NCBI GenBank assembly: GCA_964035795.1
Contig: OZ038321.1
Location: forward strand, 17,127,548-17,191,547
Reading direction: 5' to 3'
DNA: 64,000 bases
Source of the DNA: Pterobdella sp. o SKG-2022
Taxonomy: Eukaryota > Annelida > Clitellata > Hirudinida > Piscicolidae
The position numbers and the translations under genes are program-made. Shown piece after piece: positions 24,479 through 38,035 of this stretch. Position 1 is the first letter of the stretch. Each line of letters starts with the position of its first letter. The notes beneath the pieces were generated by a model. It ran no database searches. It saw only the letters and a program-made list of their open reading frames with translations, and had not been told where the DNA came from.

Positions 24479-27400
24479 ACGACACAAGCATGTTTTCCGG
24501 CTCAAAACCCTCGCAAACAATAAATCAATATGTTTGATTGAAAATAAATCTTCTCTAATAAGCGTTTACTCTAACGGCATAATGATCAAAGGATTAGGGA
24601 GTTTCGTGTTTTCAGCGGATTTAATCTGATTATTCTTCAAGTATTAGTTGATTCGTTGATGTGATTGATATCTATTCCAAAAATTACATGTATTTTTTAA
24701 TTTATTTTTTCAAATAATTTAATATTTCATAAGTTGATGTAAATAAAAACTCAAGTTTAGTGAAAAAAATTTCATATTTTGTGGTGTTGACCTCAATAGT
24801 ATTATCAACAAACCATAATCATTTATCGAATGCAACAATGTCTTTAATTACGGTTGAAATATCCACCAACTTATGCGTAGACTTTCTTCTCGAAAGCATT
24901 CATGTTAAAACCCTTTCAAAGGTTCGATGATTGATCGCGTAGATACTTGTTTATGTTTATTTCGATATTATCATACTTAAAACTTTTTGAGTTGTTGTGA
25001 TCGCATATTGTAGTTTCAAATCATTTGACTTGAATTGATGCTTCCAATTAAAGATTGAAGAACTTCAAAGATGTAAACCAGTGATTTTCATTCAATAAAT
25101 TTCGATGAGTTAATCATGCGATAAAATAAATGGCTTAGTTAAAATTAAAGTTTCAAATCTCATCGAAAGTTTTCAAAAAAAAATAAATTCGAAAGATTTT
25201 CGTTTTTTGTTCTTGGGCACACAATTCCGATCTTCAAATAATTAATGTTTTCAAACATTCTCTTTTTATAGCTTACCGATATTGTTTGTATTTTAAAAGT
25301 GAAACTCTCAGCATAAATGTGTTGAAATATATAATTGTATTAATAATAAATTGAAAAGTGGTATAAAAATTTCAAATGTATTTTGAAAGTCCGCTAAAAA
25401 ATTTCAAAATTGTTTTCACTTCATGGAAGGGGTGTATTTAACTTGATTTTGAAATTATTTTGAAACTTTCAAACAGCCAAAAATAAATGAAAGTTATTCA
25501 AGAATACCAAAAGCTCAATGCACTAATCAAGAAAAAATTTTGTAAGAACTTTTTGAAATTTAAATACATGTTTTGTTAAATTCCATGAAATAAAATCTTT
25601 GAGAGTATTAATCAAATTTTTTCAGTGGAGTTTTATTCGAGCCATTTAAAAAAAAACTTGTTCAGATCCTCAAAAAAAAGTAAAAATAAGTCTCAAAAGA
25701 TTTTAATTAAGTTGTTATAGATTTTTCTTCAAGTACGTGGTATTTTTTTAATTAACTTTCCCTAAATTGCGCATGTCCACATTCTTACTCATAGCAAAAT
25801 ATACTGAAATAAATCATGTATGATTTTTATATAATATTTATTTCATTTTATTTTCAATCAGACTGATTTATCACAAGCATTTCACAACTTTTCAAAAGAA
25901 ATATTTTCCAAATAGTATTTTTTCAGCTAAAAAGACATTTTTTGAAAAAAATGTGTGCTTAAAACGCAAAATGAATAAAATGAAAAACAATTAACTATTT
26001 TTTATGGAAAAAATACTTTTAAATAATCGTTTCCCTATTGTGAAACTTTAAATTTAGGTTTTTGGTGCAATCTTACTTTTTGTAGTCAATTAAAAATATT
26101 TAAAAAAATGAAAAAAATATTTACTTTATCTTCCTGAAGAATACTTATCAAAAACAATTCATTGAAACTCAAATTATTCAAAATAATTGTAATGAAAGAT
26201 ACATTTCATTCTCGTCATAATATTCAAAAAACGATCGACCAATGTTTTTCGCTTGAAACAACAAAATAAATTTTCAATTGAAACTAATTTTTATTGGCAA
26301 AGCTCTTTCTCTTATCTCATGGAAGTCTTAAGAATGAACTTGAAGATTATTGCCTCCATCTATCTGGCCTTTTGCAGCTATAGAAATTCCAATTATTTTT
26401 TGTTATTTCAAAGACATCTAATGTATTTCTTTTCTATGATTTTTATTTTCAAACTTAAAATGCATTAAATCTTTTTCAACTAAAAATTTTAATAAGTTTA
26501 ACCTAATTTTGATGACAAGGTTGAACTTATCAAATATTATAAATTTCCAAAAGAAAAGGTATAAAAGCCTCGCATTCAATTTTTTAATCAGACTATATAA
26601 AATTTAACTAAAAGACATTGTAAATTTGATCAATTTTAATTACAGAAGGATCAAATTAGGTTTTTATGGAAACTTAATTAATTTAGTGTTAAAAAATGTA
26701 AATATATATTAATTTTTATCTAATCATCAAAAAGCAAACTTTTAAACTAAAAAAAATAAACACCATCAAAACAGAAAAATTTTTAAATTGTTGGGATATC
26801 GTAAATTAATGATCTTTCCTACTTTTTCTTAACTAACGAGGTCACTTCAAACACTCATGCGTTCCCTCTCTGTGTGAGCATACTCATTGCTTGTATCAGA
26901 AAGTGGTTTTTTAGTTTCTTTGGCTATCTTTTTTTGATTTCTTTCATCAAATTTTTCCAAAAACCAAAATTCTTAACTCTCATTGGTACAATCTCATAAT
27001 CTGTTGATAGGCTGCCATATTTAACCAACTTTACTGTTTCCACATTGAAGCTTCTTTTCCATGACAAACTGTTGTTAATTGTATGTGGCTGAGACTATAG
27101 TGAAAGTAAAATCTAAACCACCAGTTTTCCAAGGGTATACTCCATTTATCTGAACATTTTCCATCGATACGAAATACGCCAATTCAGCTCAAGAATTAGT
27201 AGTTGTCAATATATATTTAGCATTTTAAGAACTGCGCTTGAAGCACTGATGAGCAAATATTGATTTCCGAATGTTTAAAAACAATCCATGAATTCTTCAA
27301 CTTAAAATATGTATGTGTCTTTCATGTGATAATTTATTTTTTTCAATTGTGAAAGATTAAGTGTGAGACTTTTAGATTCTCGTAAGAATGAGAAAATTTG

Positions 27401-29292
27401 TATGTTTATTCAAGCAAATTCATTTTTATTTAATTTTCCAAAGTTTTAAGAATAATCTTTTCATGTACATTTATTTTTCCATTTATTTAAATCTTTTGTG
27501 ATTTATTACTTTTCAAATAGATTTAAAATTTCTATTTAAAAATCGGAGAAAAATACATTATTCGAGTGAGAAATTTCTATACAATTTTTTAAAACGTCAT
27601 TCTTGTGTAGACTTCGCCTTCCAATGCTTCGAACTTCAGATAAATGCTTGATTGAGGAAAAAATAACACCATTTCTTATCTACAAGGCGTATTTTTAGAA
27701 CGTTTGGTATCTTGATTTAACGTAAAAGGTTTGATTATAAAGCGTTCAAAATTTTTTAAAATAGTATACCTTTAAAAGCGTGAAATTGGGTTAATACATT
27801 CGTCTCAAAAGCTTTAAAGTGCTCTGAGATTGAGTGAGACTTTATCAAAAAATTATATTTATTGTGCAGATAAGTTTTCCACGCTTGAAATTAATCTATA
27901 TATTTTTTTAGCTATTAAATTAATCTTTTTAAGAAATTTGTACATTTCAGTCGTTTTTTTAAAATTTTTCTTAGAATGTTCTGATTTCATTGGAAGTTGC
28001 TTCTTTATTAAATGATAGTATGTCAATTTGAATATGTTTTTACTGTAGTTAAAACAATTTTATATTATTTTCAGCACTAATTTAATTAGTATAAATATTT
28101 TAAATTTGAAAAATGTAAGCCTCACTTTTGCAGCGACGATCAATTCTCATTTTCTTAATAGCTAGTCTAACCTTTTTGAATAAAAGAAAAACATTTTAGT
28201 TCAAAAATAGATTTAGAAATGTAATACTAAGATTACCAGAGTTTCAACGAATTTGTCGATAAACGTGAGACAAATCGAAAGATTTGGAGAAAAAAGATCA
28301 TGAATAAACGCCGTGGTTTGTATTGTAAATAAAGCAATATCGTATAGCAAGTAAGTTTGTTTGCTTATTTCGGTTTTGAATCATGTCTTTAGGAAGTTTA
28401 TTTTTTCAAATGATTAAGATTCTTTGAGTCATGAAACAAAGTAAGATAATTATAAACTAAAAAATGTATACTTAAATAAAAACATTTAAAAACTTTTGAA
28501 GTCGACAATACTCCAATTATGATACAACTATGCAAAAATAACTCAAAAGGCTACGTCAAAAAGAAAAAACTCGACACAGTTTTATCGATGAAAATGATTT
28601 GTACAACTATGATTTATATTGTTTAATATTATATATACTAAGTTAATATTTGAAACTTAAAAAGTGATAAATTACCCAACTCATGATAATTAATGACAAC
28701 GTTTCCAAAAAACACTTTTCCCTGTGTTCATGCAATTTGGAGTCAGATGTAAAATGAAGCAAAAACTGCAGAGTAATTTGTCGAAGCACAAAAGCGAGGC
28801 AGATAAGTGATGCTCTTGAGTATAATTCTGAACACTTTGATGATAAAATTAAATGATCAAAACATCTAGAAAAATAATAAAAATTGCTATTAATATATGA
28901 CAATTATCATTATTGTTAAATTATTAATATAACGTAAATCTTCTATAAAAAATATTATACTTAAAAAACATAGGCATCGCAAAGAATAAATTATATATAA
29001 AAGTAAAAAACATTCAAATTGCATTTCAACCTTAACTTTTAATTAGACTTTGGAGTATGAGCTCTATGCAAAAATAAATTTATTTTTCGGCAACGATGAA
29101 AATGAAAAATTTCGTTGAAGTTACGCTTAAAAACATGGATTAACTCAAAGATGTAGACCCAATCATTCTTTATGATTAATCCTCACTGGGTTAGACATCA
29201 CTTTAATGCAAGTCCTATCTTATTATCACATATTATTATTCTTATCTTATATTTTATCATACATACATCGTATATTAGTGTTATTATCGGGA
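24479..29292. other. Gene-poor intergenic region between two convergent genes
   Basis: About 4.8 kb, strongly AT-rich, between the stops of the second GPCR (+) and the Kelch gene (-). Open frames longer than 60 codons exist but are made of Lys, Phe, Ile and Asn codons and have no domain pattern or phased splice partners. A fragment near 26510-26535 (TGACAAGGTTGAACTTATCA) resembles the core of the fold-back element at 6062-6276. I see no RNA gene. Confidence 0.6.
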
Positions 29293-32200
29293 TCACAACC
29301 CGAAGTTCTCATGCATGACTTTGAGGGAGGAAGCCAGACTGAGGGAGCCTTCCCTAGCTGTGCCCACCTCTATCCACCTCTTCTCACGGATGTCGAAGCA
29401 CTCGATCTGCGTAGCTTTCGAGCCCTTCTGGTATCCTGCGGCAAAAGGTTGACGATGTAATGGTGGTTATGTTTGAGATTGCATAAAATTTATTTACTGA
29501 AAAAGATTGATGCGGAGTGGTTTGAAAGTCTATTGTAATGTTTATTTGAAAAAAAAAACAATCAGTTTCATATCTATTCAAATTTTTTTTTGAATGAAAA
29601 TATCATTAAATATCGTTATTCAAAAACTTTTGGTTCTGAAAAAAGATAGAAGTAATTTTGTCTTTCAAATTCAAATTACTTAGGGTTAATAAAGCACAAA
29701 ACGTTGTGATGATATTATTCCAAAATCGGTGGTTTCATTAAAAATAACAGCTAATGTAACTTTTTAAAAATTAATGATCTATCAAAATCTAGTTTTTTGA
29801 AATTACTTTGGTAAAAACAGAAATTATTAAAAAATAATAATTCTAATTATTAAAAGACTATTTCGAAGCTACTGTTCCGATGGTAGAACGTTAGAGTAAT
29901 TATCTAAATTACAGGGTTCGAGCTCGGGCTGGTGTAACAATAAGCACCTGTTCCAAGAGTGTTTACACGTCTAATCCCACAGAAATGAAGCTATAAAAAC
30001 AACAAGCGATGGAAAAAACTTGAATTTTAAGGAACACCATGTTGGTCGATAAAGAACTCATTGACTAAATACAATGTAATTGAGCCATAGAAGGGCCCAC
30101 AAATAGTGGCACCTCCAGTGATGTAGATTCTGCACGAGATGTTGGAGATGCTGAAAGAGCCCACTCTCATCTCTGGCATCCTGAAGAACTGAGACATAAA
30201 AAAAATTTTTAAATTACTTTTATTATTTCTGTTATTAAATAATAACTTCTATTGATATAGGAAAGATTTTTTGCAATATTTAGTTGAAAACACGATCAAA
30301 AAATATTTATAAAATAAAAATCAAATTAAAAAAAGCTAGATTCATCGGGTGAAACCTGGGTGAAGAGGCACATTCTGGGGCAGTACTGCGCCACGAAAAC
30401 AATGTTTTTCTCGGGCACCTCCCTGCCGCAGGACGCAGACTCCCGCACCATTGATACATCGTTGTAACCAACCACAATATATAGATTATCAGCAACTTCA
30501 CAAGCATAATGGCAACTCAAATTTTCTAATGAAATATCATTTATCTTGCTTTCAAACTTTTCTTCACTCCAATATTTTTGACTTATGTTATAGATTTGTA
30601 CCATAGATAGAGCTTCACAGTTGAATAGATAACCTCCAAAAACAAATAGCCTGTCAGCGTAAAAACAACAGGCTGGTGAGAACACTGCATACGGCATTAT
30701 AGGCAGGCTTTCCATCCTGAATTTGTTGCTCACCCTGCCTTCGAATGCAGAGTTTTGTAAGCGGTGTGTCTCGTCGTAACCTCCAACCAAATATACCACT
30801 TCTGCTGATGAAACCGTTGAATGCAAATACCTGCGGAAATGCAAACGAGTTAAAATAATTTTTCAGTTTAAGTTTGTACATGGCATAGATTTACTTCATA
30901 AAAATGAAAATTTGAATATTTTTCATTGAAATATTTATGTTATAAAGTATAACCGTAAAAAATGCTTTATAAATATCATCACATCATGAAGGTTTGACAA
31001 TAACTAATAAATATTTAGTGAAACTTTGAAAATATAATAGATCCTAATGTGGCTGAAGCCCTAAAATCATAATGAAACTGCAGCACCTGTAAATACCCAT
31101 CGTGTGAGATCCCACGTACCACAATGTAGGAAATATCGACATCACCTGCGTTCATGGTTTAAGCTTGTGAAATTTACATAACTTAACAAGAATTTTTCTC
31201 TTGTAATCTACCTTGAATTCATGAATGACGTCAACCGCCCCCTTCATGTTCATCGATTTGGTGCCACTTTTGTCTGTCCAACCTCCAATTATCAGCAATG
31301 AATTGTCAACAGAGCAGCATGATGAAAGTTCTGAGGCTAAGGGGCATGGCTGGTTGGTACTGCTCCAAGATTTGTTCACCGGGTCAAAGAGAAAAACCTT
31401 TGAATTGAATGGTAGAATCATTTATAACTGTTTTATTTGTAATAGTCTTCATCACCATAGTTCGGGGCTGTTTTATGGTAGCATGGGTCAAAATTATTAG
31501 CAGTAATGACGATAATTATATATACGCACTCCGTATAATGATGAACCAAATATACCAAAAGAAAATATTAGGTACACTCTTGAACTATAAATCTATCAAT
31601 TTATAAATATTTGTTAACTAAACTTAATATTATTCATTAAATATACATGGATTTATGAAAAACAATAGTAGCAATAAAATCTGATTGATAAAAACTTCAG
31701 ATTCGTCGGGGTGTGGGTCGAAAGTGTTGATGTAGATGATCTTCCATGTCAAACCTTATAATTTAAGAATAATGGTCAATTCAACTTTATTCAACACTCA
31801 AATAGAATGGAGACTTGGTATAAATGAATCAACCAAGCAATCAATTAATGATAACTTATACAACATGCAGTAGCGCCCGGTGAAACCAATCAATTGCGCA
31901 GCCGGAATCTTAGATAGCGAGGACCGAATGGTCGACTTGCTTACTCATACAAGGCTCAGTTTCAAACTAAAATTTACTTATAAATGCCAGAATAAAGGAT
32001 TAATGATAACAACATGGATACCTGTACTTTTTCTTGATGGTGGTAGTTGCCAACTGACTTCATAAGTGTGTCCAAAAGCTAATAACTGGTCCTTCGCTCT
32101 GTTTTAGTTGCTTGCATGTAGCTAATATAAGAAGGAATCAAAAAAAGCTTCCAACGCATCAAACGCTAGTTTTTTCGAAGTTGAATTATTATCAACAAAA

Positions 32201-35200
32201 TTTATTTTGTAAGAATCATCAAAAAGTTCAGTGCTATTTTTTTATTGAAATATAAATAAAATTTATTCATGAAGCTTTTTTTCTCATGGGAAATAATTCT
32301 CACTGGTGTCTTTTGAAGCCATTGTGATTTCAATTTTTTATATTTAAATTTTTAAGCGACTACTTTGATTCATAAAAAGCACTTTTTAAGAAAAAAATGA
32401 AGTATAATAACTCGACACAATTGTATGAAAGCAAACACAAAAATACAGAAAACTTTTCATGAGTTGGACCATCAAGTCTTGATGTGCTTTTTGTTTAATA
32501 TATACATTGTTTTTGTTTTTCATATAAAAAAATTAAATAGGATTAATTCTGAATCTATTATAAAACAAAGCTAAAATGTAGGGTCTGGTAAATAAGAAAG
32601 TAAATGAAGACGTGGTTTGAGCTAACAAGCACGACCTTCACCAAATATGACTCAAACTAGCCGACTCAAACCCTTGTAGCATGGATAAAGCCATTTTCGA
32701 ATTCTTTCCAGCTTATTCCAACATAAAAACGAACGTAAAACAATGACGGTAAGGTTAACAGTGGGGTTTCAAAACTTCGATAATCACTTATTTATATACC
32801 CACCTCTGCACAATCTCTGTGCACTCTTTGTTCTCGGTGATCAAAGCATCTTTGCTGATGACACTGATCAGGTACCATCGGGAGACAAAGTTGAGCCTTA
32901 TAGACCGGAACAAGTTCACCAAGTGTTGTTTCCTAATGGAGGTGTATGTGAACACTCTCATCATGGGTTCATGTAAGTGGTAAGTTGATTTTATGGTGAT
33001 GGCAATAATTAAAGCTTTGAAATATTAATATTATTCAGAGTCTACATGATTTATTTGAAAGTCATTGATGAGTATAATGGTTTATGAATAAATAGTTGTA
33101 TGCGATTTCACGATATCGTGGTCGATTATGATTTCTATCACTTCAGGTTTCTCGCTATATTAAACATGACTTGCAGGTATAAAATGAAATGTTTGTAAAT
33201 TAACAAGTTCATTCAGCTGCATTTTTATTTTGCTATTTAAAGTCATGCAACATGTGCTATGCGGTGGAAGCAAGAGCATGTTCTATCACGCAATTTGCTC
33301 CGAAAATTTTTCAGGAATACACACAAAAAAGCAAGGGTTCTCAGTTCCAGCAGCTCTTGAATGGGCAAAAGATGCTAAGAATGTCTGGGCTTTCTTCTTT
33401 TTCTTTTGGAAAGTTTTTATTTGGTAGTTTTAACATGGTGTCATTAAATGGGAAAAGTATGGAGGTATGTGAAGAGTTGTTGAGAAGGGAGGTTGGTGTT
33501 TGCTGCATCCAAGAAGTGAGGCAGAGAGGTATGGGTTCAAAATCCGAAGGTAGTTTAGGTAGGAGGTTCAAACCATGGTGGTCTGGTAATGATGATGAGA
33601 TATGTGGTGTAAAAATATTAGTTAGAGGGGATTTATGTATGAATGTTGTAGAAATAAAAAGGATATCAGATAAGGTAATGTCAATGCTAATTACATTTGG
33701 TAAAAAAAGTAGTAATAATTGTTTGTTTTTATGCTACACAATGTGGAAGATCGATGAGTGAAAAGAAGTTTTATAAAGCAATGGCAAGAGGGTGTGAAGG
33801 AGAAAATGAAAATGAAGTTTTGATTTGCTTAGAAGATTTTAACGGACACATTGGCAAATAGTTGATGGGTTAAAAGGTGTTCAAGGAGGTTCTGAAAGAG
33901 ACAAGAGAAACGTGAAGGGAAGATTTCTATTAGAATTTTGTGTTGAAAAGGGTATGTGCGGGGATAATGGTTTAAGAAAAAGAATAATAGGAAAGTGACA
34001 TTTCATGGAGAGTGTTGTTGAACAAAAATAGATTTTGTGTTGATGAAGGGTAGTCAGAGAAAGTTTTTGAAACATGTGAGAGCAATTGGGTTTGAGCTCC
34101 AACAAAAGCTATTGAAGGTGGTTTTAGATGGAAGATGGGTTAAAAAAATCTAACAAAGCCATGCCAAAAAAGTATCTCGCCCAAAAGTATGGAAGCTTTT
34201 AAATGATGAGGTGAAGCAAAATGAAAGTTATGTATCAAAAAAACGATGAACGAAATGCATAGCTAAAATATAAAATTTCTGATTATAAAGTTGCTGAAGA
34301 AGTTTTTGGAGTGAGTAGAGGTAGACCTCAGAACGGTGAAACTTGGTAGTGGATTTAGGATGTGCGGAAAGCCATCACAGAAAAAGAGAAGTTTCCGGAG
34401 GTGGAAACAACTACTATCGGCGAAAAATTATCCCGCTGTTTCTGATAAAAAGAAAGCCAAGAGAGCTGTTGCTGAGGTAATGAAGAAAGAAGCGGTGAAA
34501 AAAATGGAGGAGTACGGAAAGAGAGAAATGTCGTATTCCGTAAAAACATAATAATAAGAAAAGAAGCGAGTGACTTAGCAGGTAACAACTGCATTAAAGA
34601 CAAAAATGGGAAGATTGTATTTGCCGAAGATTGTCGGAAGAGAGCGTAAAAGGAGCACATGGAGGCCATCATGAATGAGAAGAATCCATGGGATGAGATG
34701 GTAAATGTAGAAGTGATTGAAGGTCCCACGGAACCATTTGCTATGGAGAAAATGGAGAAAGCCTTAGGCATGATGAAGATTGACAAGGTCAGTGGACCAA
34801 CTGGAATTGTCAATGAGCACCTAGCTGCTTCTTTACATGGTAAGCAAGTTATATTGCAGATAGCAAATAAAATCCTCGATGGAAAAGATATACCTAATGG
34901 CTGGACGACGAGTACAGTTGTTGCCATATAAATGAAGATAGAGTTGTGGACTGTGCTAGCTATCGAGGTTTAAATCTTTTAGAGCATGGTATGAAAGTGG
35001 TGGAAAGGTTGCTGGAGAAAAGGTTGAGAAAGTTAGTGAAAGTTTATCAAATGCAATTTGGTTTTATGCCTGGCAGAAGCACAGTAGACACTATTTTCAT
35101 TCTAAGAAGAATGAAGGAAAGCTGCCTTGAAAAGAATAAAAAGCTATTTATCTGTTTTTTCGATTTGGAGAAGCCTTTCGGCCGGGTGCTAAAGAAAGTG

Positions 35201-37834
35201 ATTGAATGGGCGCTGAGAAAGAAATTGGTCCCAAAAAAGTTAGTTCAGATAGTAATGTCGATGTACAAAGGAGCAAAAACGCGGGTTCAGGTTGGAAGAA
35301 TTTGATGTTGGTGTAGGTGTCCATCAAGGATCGGTTCTCTCGCCGTTTTTGTTTTCAATAGTGCTAAATGTGTTGTCTAAAAACAGAAGAAAAAGTGCTT
35401 TATATGAACTGCTTTATGCAAATGACTTGGTCTTAATGGCAGAGACTATGAAAAATTGGAAGCACAATTCATCCATTGGAAGGCAGTTTTTGAAAGGAAA
35501 GAATTGAAGGTTAATCTTGGTAAGACAAAGCTCATGAAGAGTGGTGGTGGTAGTGGGGTTGTTGTTTTGGCTAAGATTGATCCATGTGGTGTGTGTGGTA
35601 AAAGAGCTAAGATAAATTTTTTAAGGTGTATGGCAAGGAAGAAGTGGGTTCATGCGCTGTGTGCTAAGGTGAAAAAAGTTTTTTGTAGGATGAATGGAAA
35701 TTTTGAATGCAGGGTTTGTATGAATGTTTCAAATAAAGAAGGTAATAAAGTTTCAAATGGTTGTTTGAGTGAGTCCGAGAGGGTAAATAATTTTTGTTAT
35801 CTAGAAGACAATATGAATGGTGGAGAAAAAACTAGCTGATACACGAAGGATAGGGCTAGGATGGAAGGCCTTCAACAGTATGTCTTCTATGTTATGTGGT
35901 AAAACACACATGGAATATCAAAGGACATGTAAGAGGCCTGTTGTCACATATGGCTCAAAAGCTTGGATGATGAAATTTGTTGAATAGATTATTTTGAGAA
36001 GAGCATTAAAACGGATGCTTTTTTTATACTTCAAATGATGTGCGGTGTGCAGCTAGCTGATGGTGTGAGTACAAGAGTTGATTGTTAGATTTTGATTAGA
36101 TAGTATGAGTGTTGAAGTGGTGAGACAAAAGATTTTGAAATAACTGGGTTATGTGGTAAGGAAAGAGGATGATTATTGTTTTAAGCAGGCGAGGAGATTT
36201 GAATATGAAGGTAGTAGAGGAAGGGAAAGGCCAAAAAGTATGATAGAAAACCTTTGTCATGGACTCAGATTAGGTTTTAAAGATGTTTATGATAAGGTGA
36301 AATAGAGAGAGATTAGGTTGTGAAAAGAAGTCAGTCACCTCTTGGAAAAGAGAAAGATGCTGACTATAATAAAATGATACTGATACTATGATTTTATTTT
36401 AATTTAAAAACTAATATAAATTCAATTAGTGATTTATATATAAAATTTTAATAAATTATACATGAATTGAAATTATTTGAGCTAACAACTCTACAATAAA
36501 ACCTACAATAACAAAACCTGTTCTCAAAATCAAGACTGATCCAGTCCTTAAAAGCCTCAAACACAAATTCTTCATATTCCACCTCAACATTATCCTCATC
36601 CAAGAGCCTTTGTATATGACTGTAAGAAAGATCTAAAAACTCTTTACGTTTTCTAATACTTTCAAAGTTATCAGCTGCTACACTAATTGCTTGGTTGTAC
36701 AAGGGTTTGCTAGAAAAGACATCAGCATATGATAAAAAACTCAAGCAGTTCTGTGGTGTAATCTGTTGTGTGGGTGAATACAGATTAATGGGGTTTATGA
36801 CTCAGGGTATTGAGGTTCGATTTGGAGTTTAAATGCTATTCATAATTGGGTTAGTTGTGAATTTTGAATATGAAATCTCAAATATAGCCAATATTGAATT
36901 TTCACTGGAATTCAATATATAATAAGATATAAATAAGTCTGAATATTAAAAAAAAAAAATACCCAGTTTAATATTCGTCAACACTCTAGAAACTAAATAA
37001 TTTTCATTTTAAATGATTTTCCATAATTTATTTCATTGTTTTAAAAAAATATGATTAAAGATGATTTCACAAGAACCTCTCCAACAAGGAAGTCTTCACA
37101 AAAGAATCTCAGTTCTTCAAACTGCAGCATGTCAGATGTCTCAAACATATCGAGGGCAAGTTCGCTGTCAACCTTCAGACAAGATGTGTATGAATGCTCT
37201 ATCAATCTTCTCAGTGCTAAACCTTTGGTCATATTCATATATTATATATATTTTGTCTACTAAATTTATATAAATAAACTAACAATATTAAGAATAAATA
37301 AATTTCAAGTATTTATAAAATAATAAATAGCAATATAAAAAATGTTTAAACCTGAAATGTTTTTGAGAACAACTTCTTCCACATATGACTCAGATGTATT
37401 TCCTGAAATATAAACCATTATTCATAATTTAAAAAAACAATTTTAATGCATTTCTGAATATAGTCATCATGATGATTGTTAAATGCCTTACCAGAAAACA
37501 TTCGATCAAAGTAAAGAGAGCTTGCAGCAAGAACTAATTTATGGCAAGGAATTTTAAGATTATTTTCAGGAATGCTTAAGACTATATCACTGAATCTACC
37601 TGATTTATAAAATCTGAAATTTTAAATTCTTCATTTAGTTTTTGAAAAAGTCCATTTGAACAAATATGAAAACCTGTGCATTTCTTGCAAAGCTTGAGAA
37701 CAATGGGAGGGACTTTCATATAATTCTTTTCTTTCAGCTGATAAAATTGGTCTAGGCAAACGACAATTATTTGTGATATCACAGTCATTAAAATCCATAA
37801 AATTTATAGAGCCGTCTTTTATTTTTACTTCCAT
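29293..37834 (-). CDS. BTB-BACK-Kelch protein (KLHL family), 14 exons
   Basis: Probably a substrate adaptor for Cullin-3 ubiquitin ligases. Exons in transcription order: 37834-37674, 37595-37492, 37402-37352, 37222-37077, 36750-36518, 32956-32804, 32098-32028, 31943-31887, 31754-31696, 31397-31212, 31145-31087, 30830-30356, 30188-30038 and 29435-29293. All phases close, giving about 682 residues. The BTB domain (FSDIVLSIP, CHKLVLAASSLYFDRMFSG) spans exons 2-4; the 3-box/BACK region (SELALDMFETSDMLQFEEL, NCLSFLSYADVF, EEFVFEAFKDWI) spans exons 4-7. Six diverged kelch blades follow, marked by IIYINTFD, LIIGGW, YLVGGYD, FVFGGY, YIVVGY and YITGGA. Family members are usually 550-650 residues, so this is slightly long. 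Intron 5 (32957-36517) holds a sense-opposed LINE. The exact KLHL member cannot be told. Confidence 0.92.
29865..30015 (+). mobile_element. tRNA-derived SINE, copy 2 (family A), 3'-truncated
   Basis: A tRNA-like head (GATGGTAGAACG, then TTAGAGTAATTATCTAA, then a box B-like GGGTTCGAGCT) is followed by the family body AATAAGCACCTGTTCCAAGAG and GTGTTTACACGT. The body matches copies at 385-573 and 53225-53405. The AAGCGCT/ATTAC tail is not clear. It lies in the last intron of the Kelch gene, ending very close to the exon at 30038-30188, and is antisense to that gene. Confidence 0.75.
33102..36388 (+). mobile_element. Decayed non-LTR retrotransposon (LINE), copy A
   Basis: A LINE of about 3.3 kb, inactive through stops and frameshifts. 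In order it shows: an apurinic endonuclease-like region (SFNMVSLNG, GVCCIQEVRQRGMGS, later LEDFNGH) at about 33430-33860; a reverse transcriptase with SGPTGI, MQFGFMPGRSTVDTIF, CFFDLEKPF, HQGSVLSPFLFSIV and LLYANDLVL at about 34660-35507; a Cys-rich zinc-binding-like segment (CGVCGKRAKINFLRCMARKK, then WVHALC) at about 35580-35740; and a C-terminal region ending near AAGAGAAAGATGCTGACTAT. The catalytic YADD is YAND here. Copy B at 57015-59330 shares both ends. The domain set matches an endonuclease-type LINE family common in cnidarians, sponges and other invertebrates; I cannot name the clade with certainty. It lies antisense in Kelch intron 5. Confidence 0.9.
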
Positions 37835-38035
37835 AGTTTGCAGACTTTTATTATTTATTCTTAATCATTTCTTCGAAGAAGGTTTCAAACAAAATTTGAA
37901 ACAAATTTTATGAAATAGATTACACAAAAATTACACATTTATGAAGCAAAACATACAAATAATTTCATTATTGAGATCTATTTTTGGTTTTGAGAACTGA
38001 TGCAAATGTGAACTTTGATAAAAACTGCACGCGAG
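37835..38035. promoter_or_regulatory. Shared upstream region (putative bidirectional promoter) of Kelch gene and DPH2
   Basis: The start codons of the Kelch gene (minus, 37834) and DPH2 (plus, 38036) are separated by only 201 bases, so both promoters and 5' leaders must fit in or overlap this interval. It is AT-rich with no CpG island and no clear TATA box in either direction. Promoter function is inferred only from the gene arrangement. Confidence 0.55.

Noticed and set aside
32590..32720. Segment with box B-like GGGTTTGAGTC on the minus strand, possible SINE remnant
   Set aside because: No box A, body or tail of either SINE family could be recognised around it.
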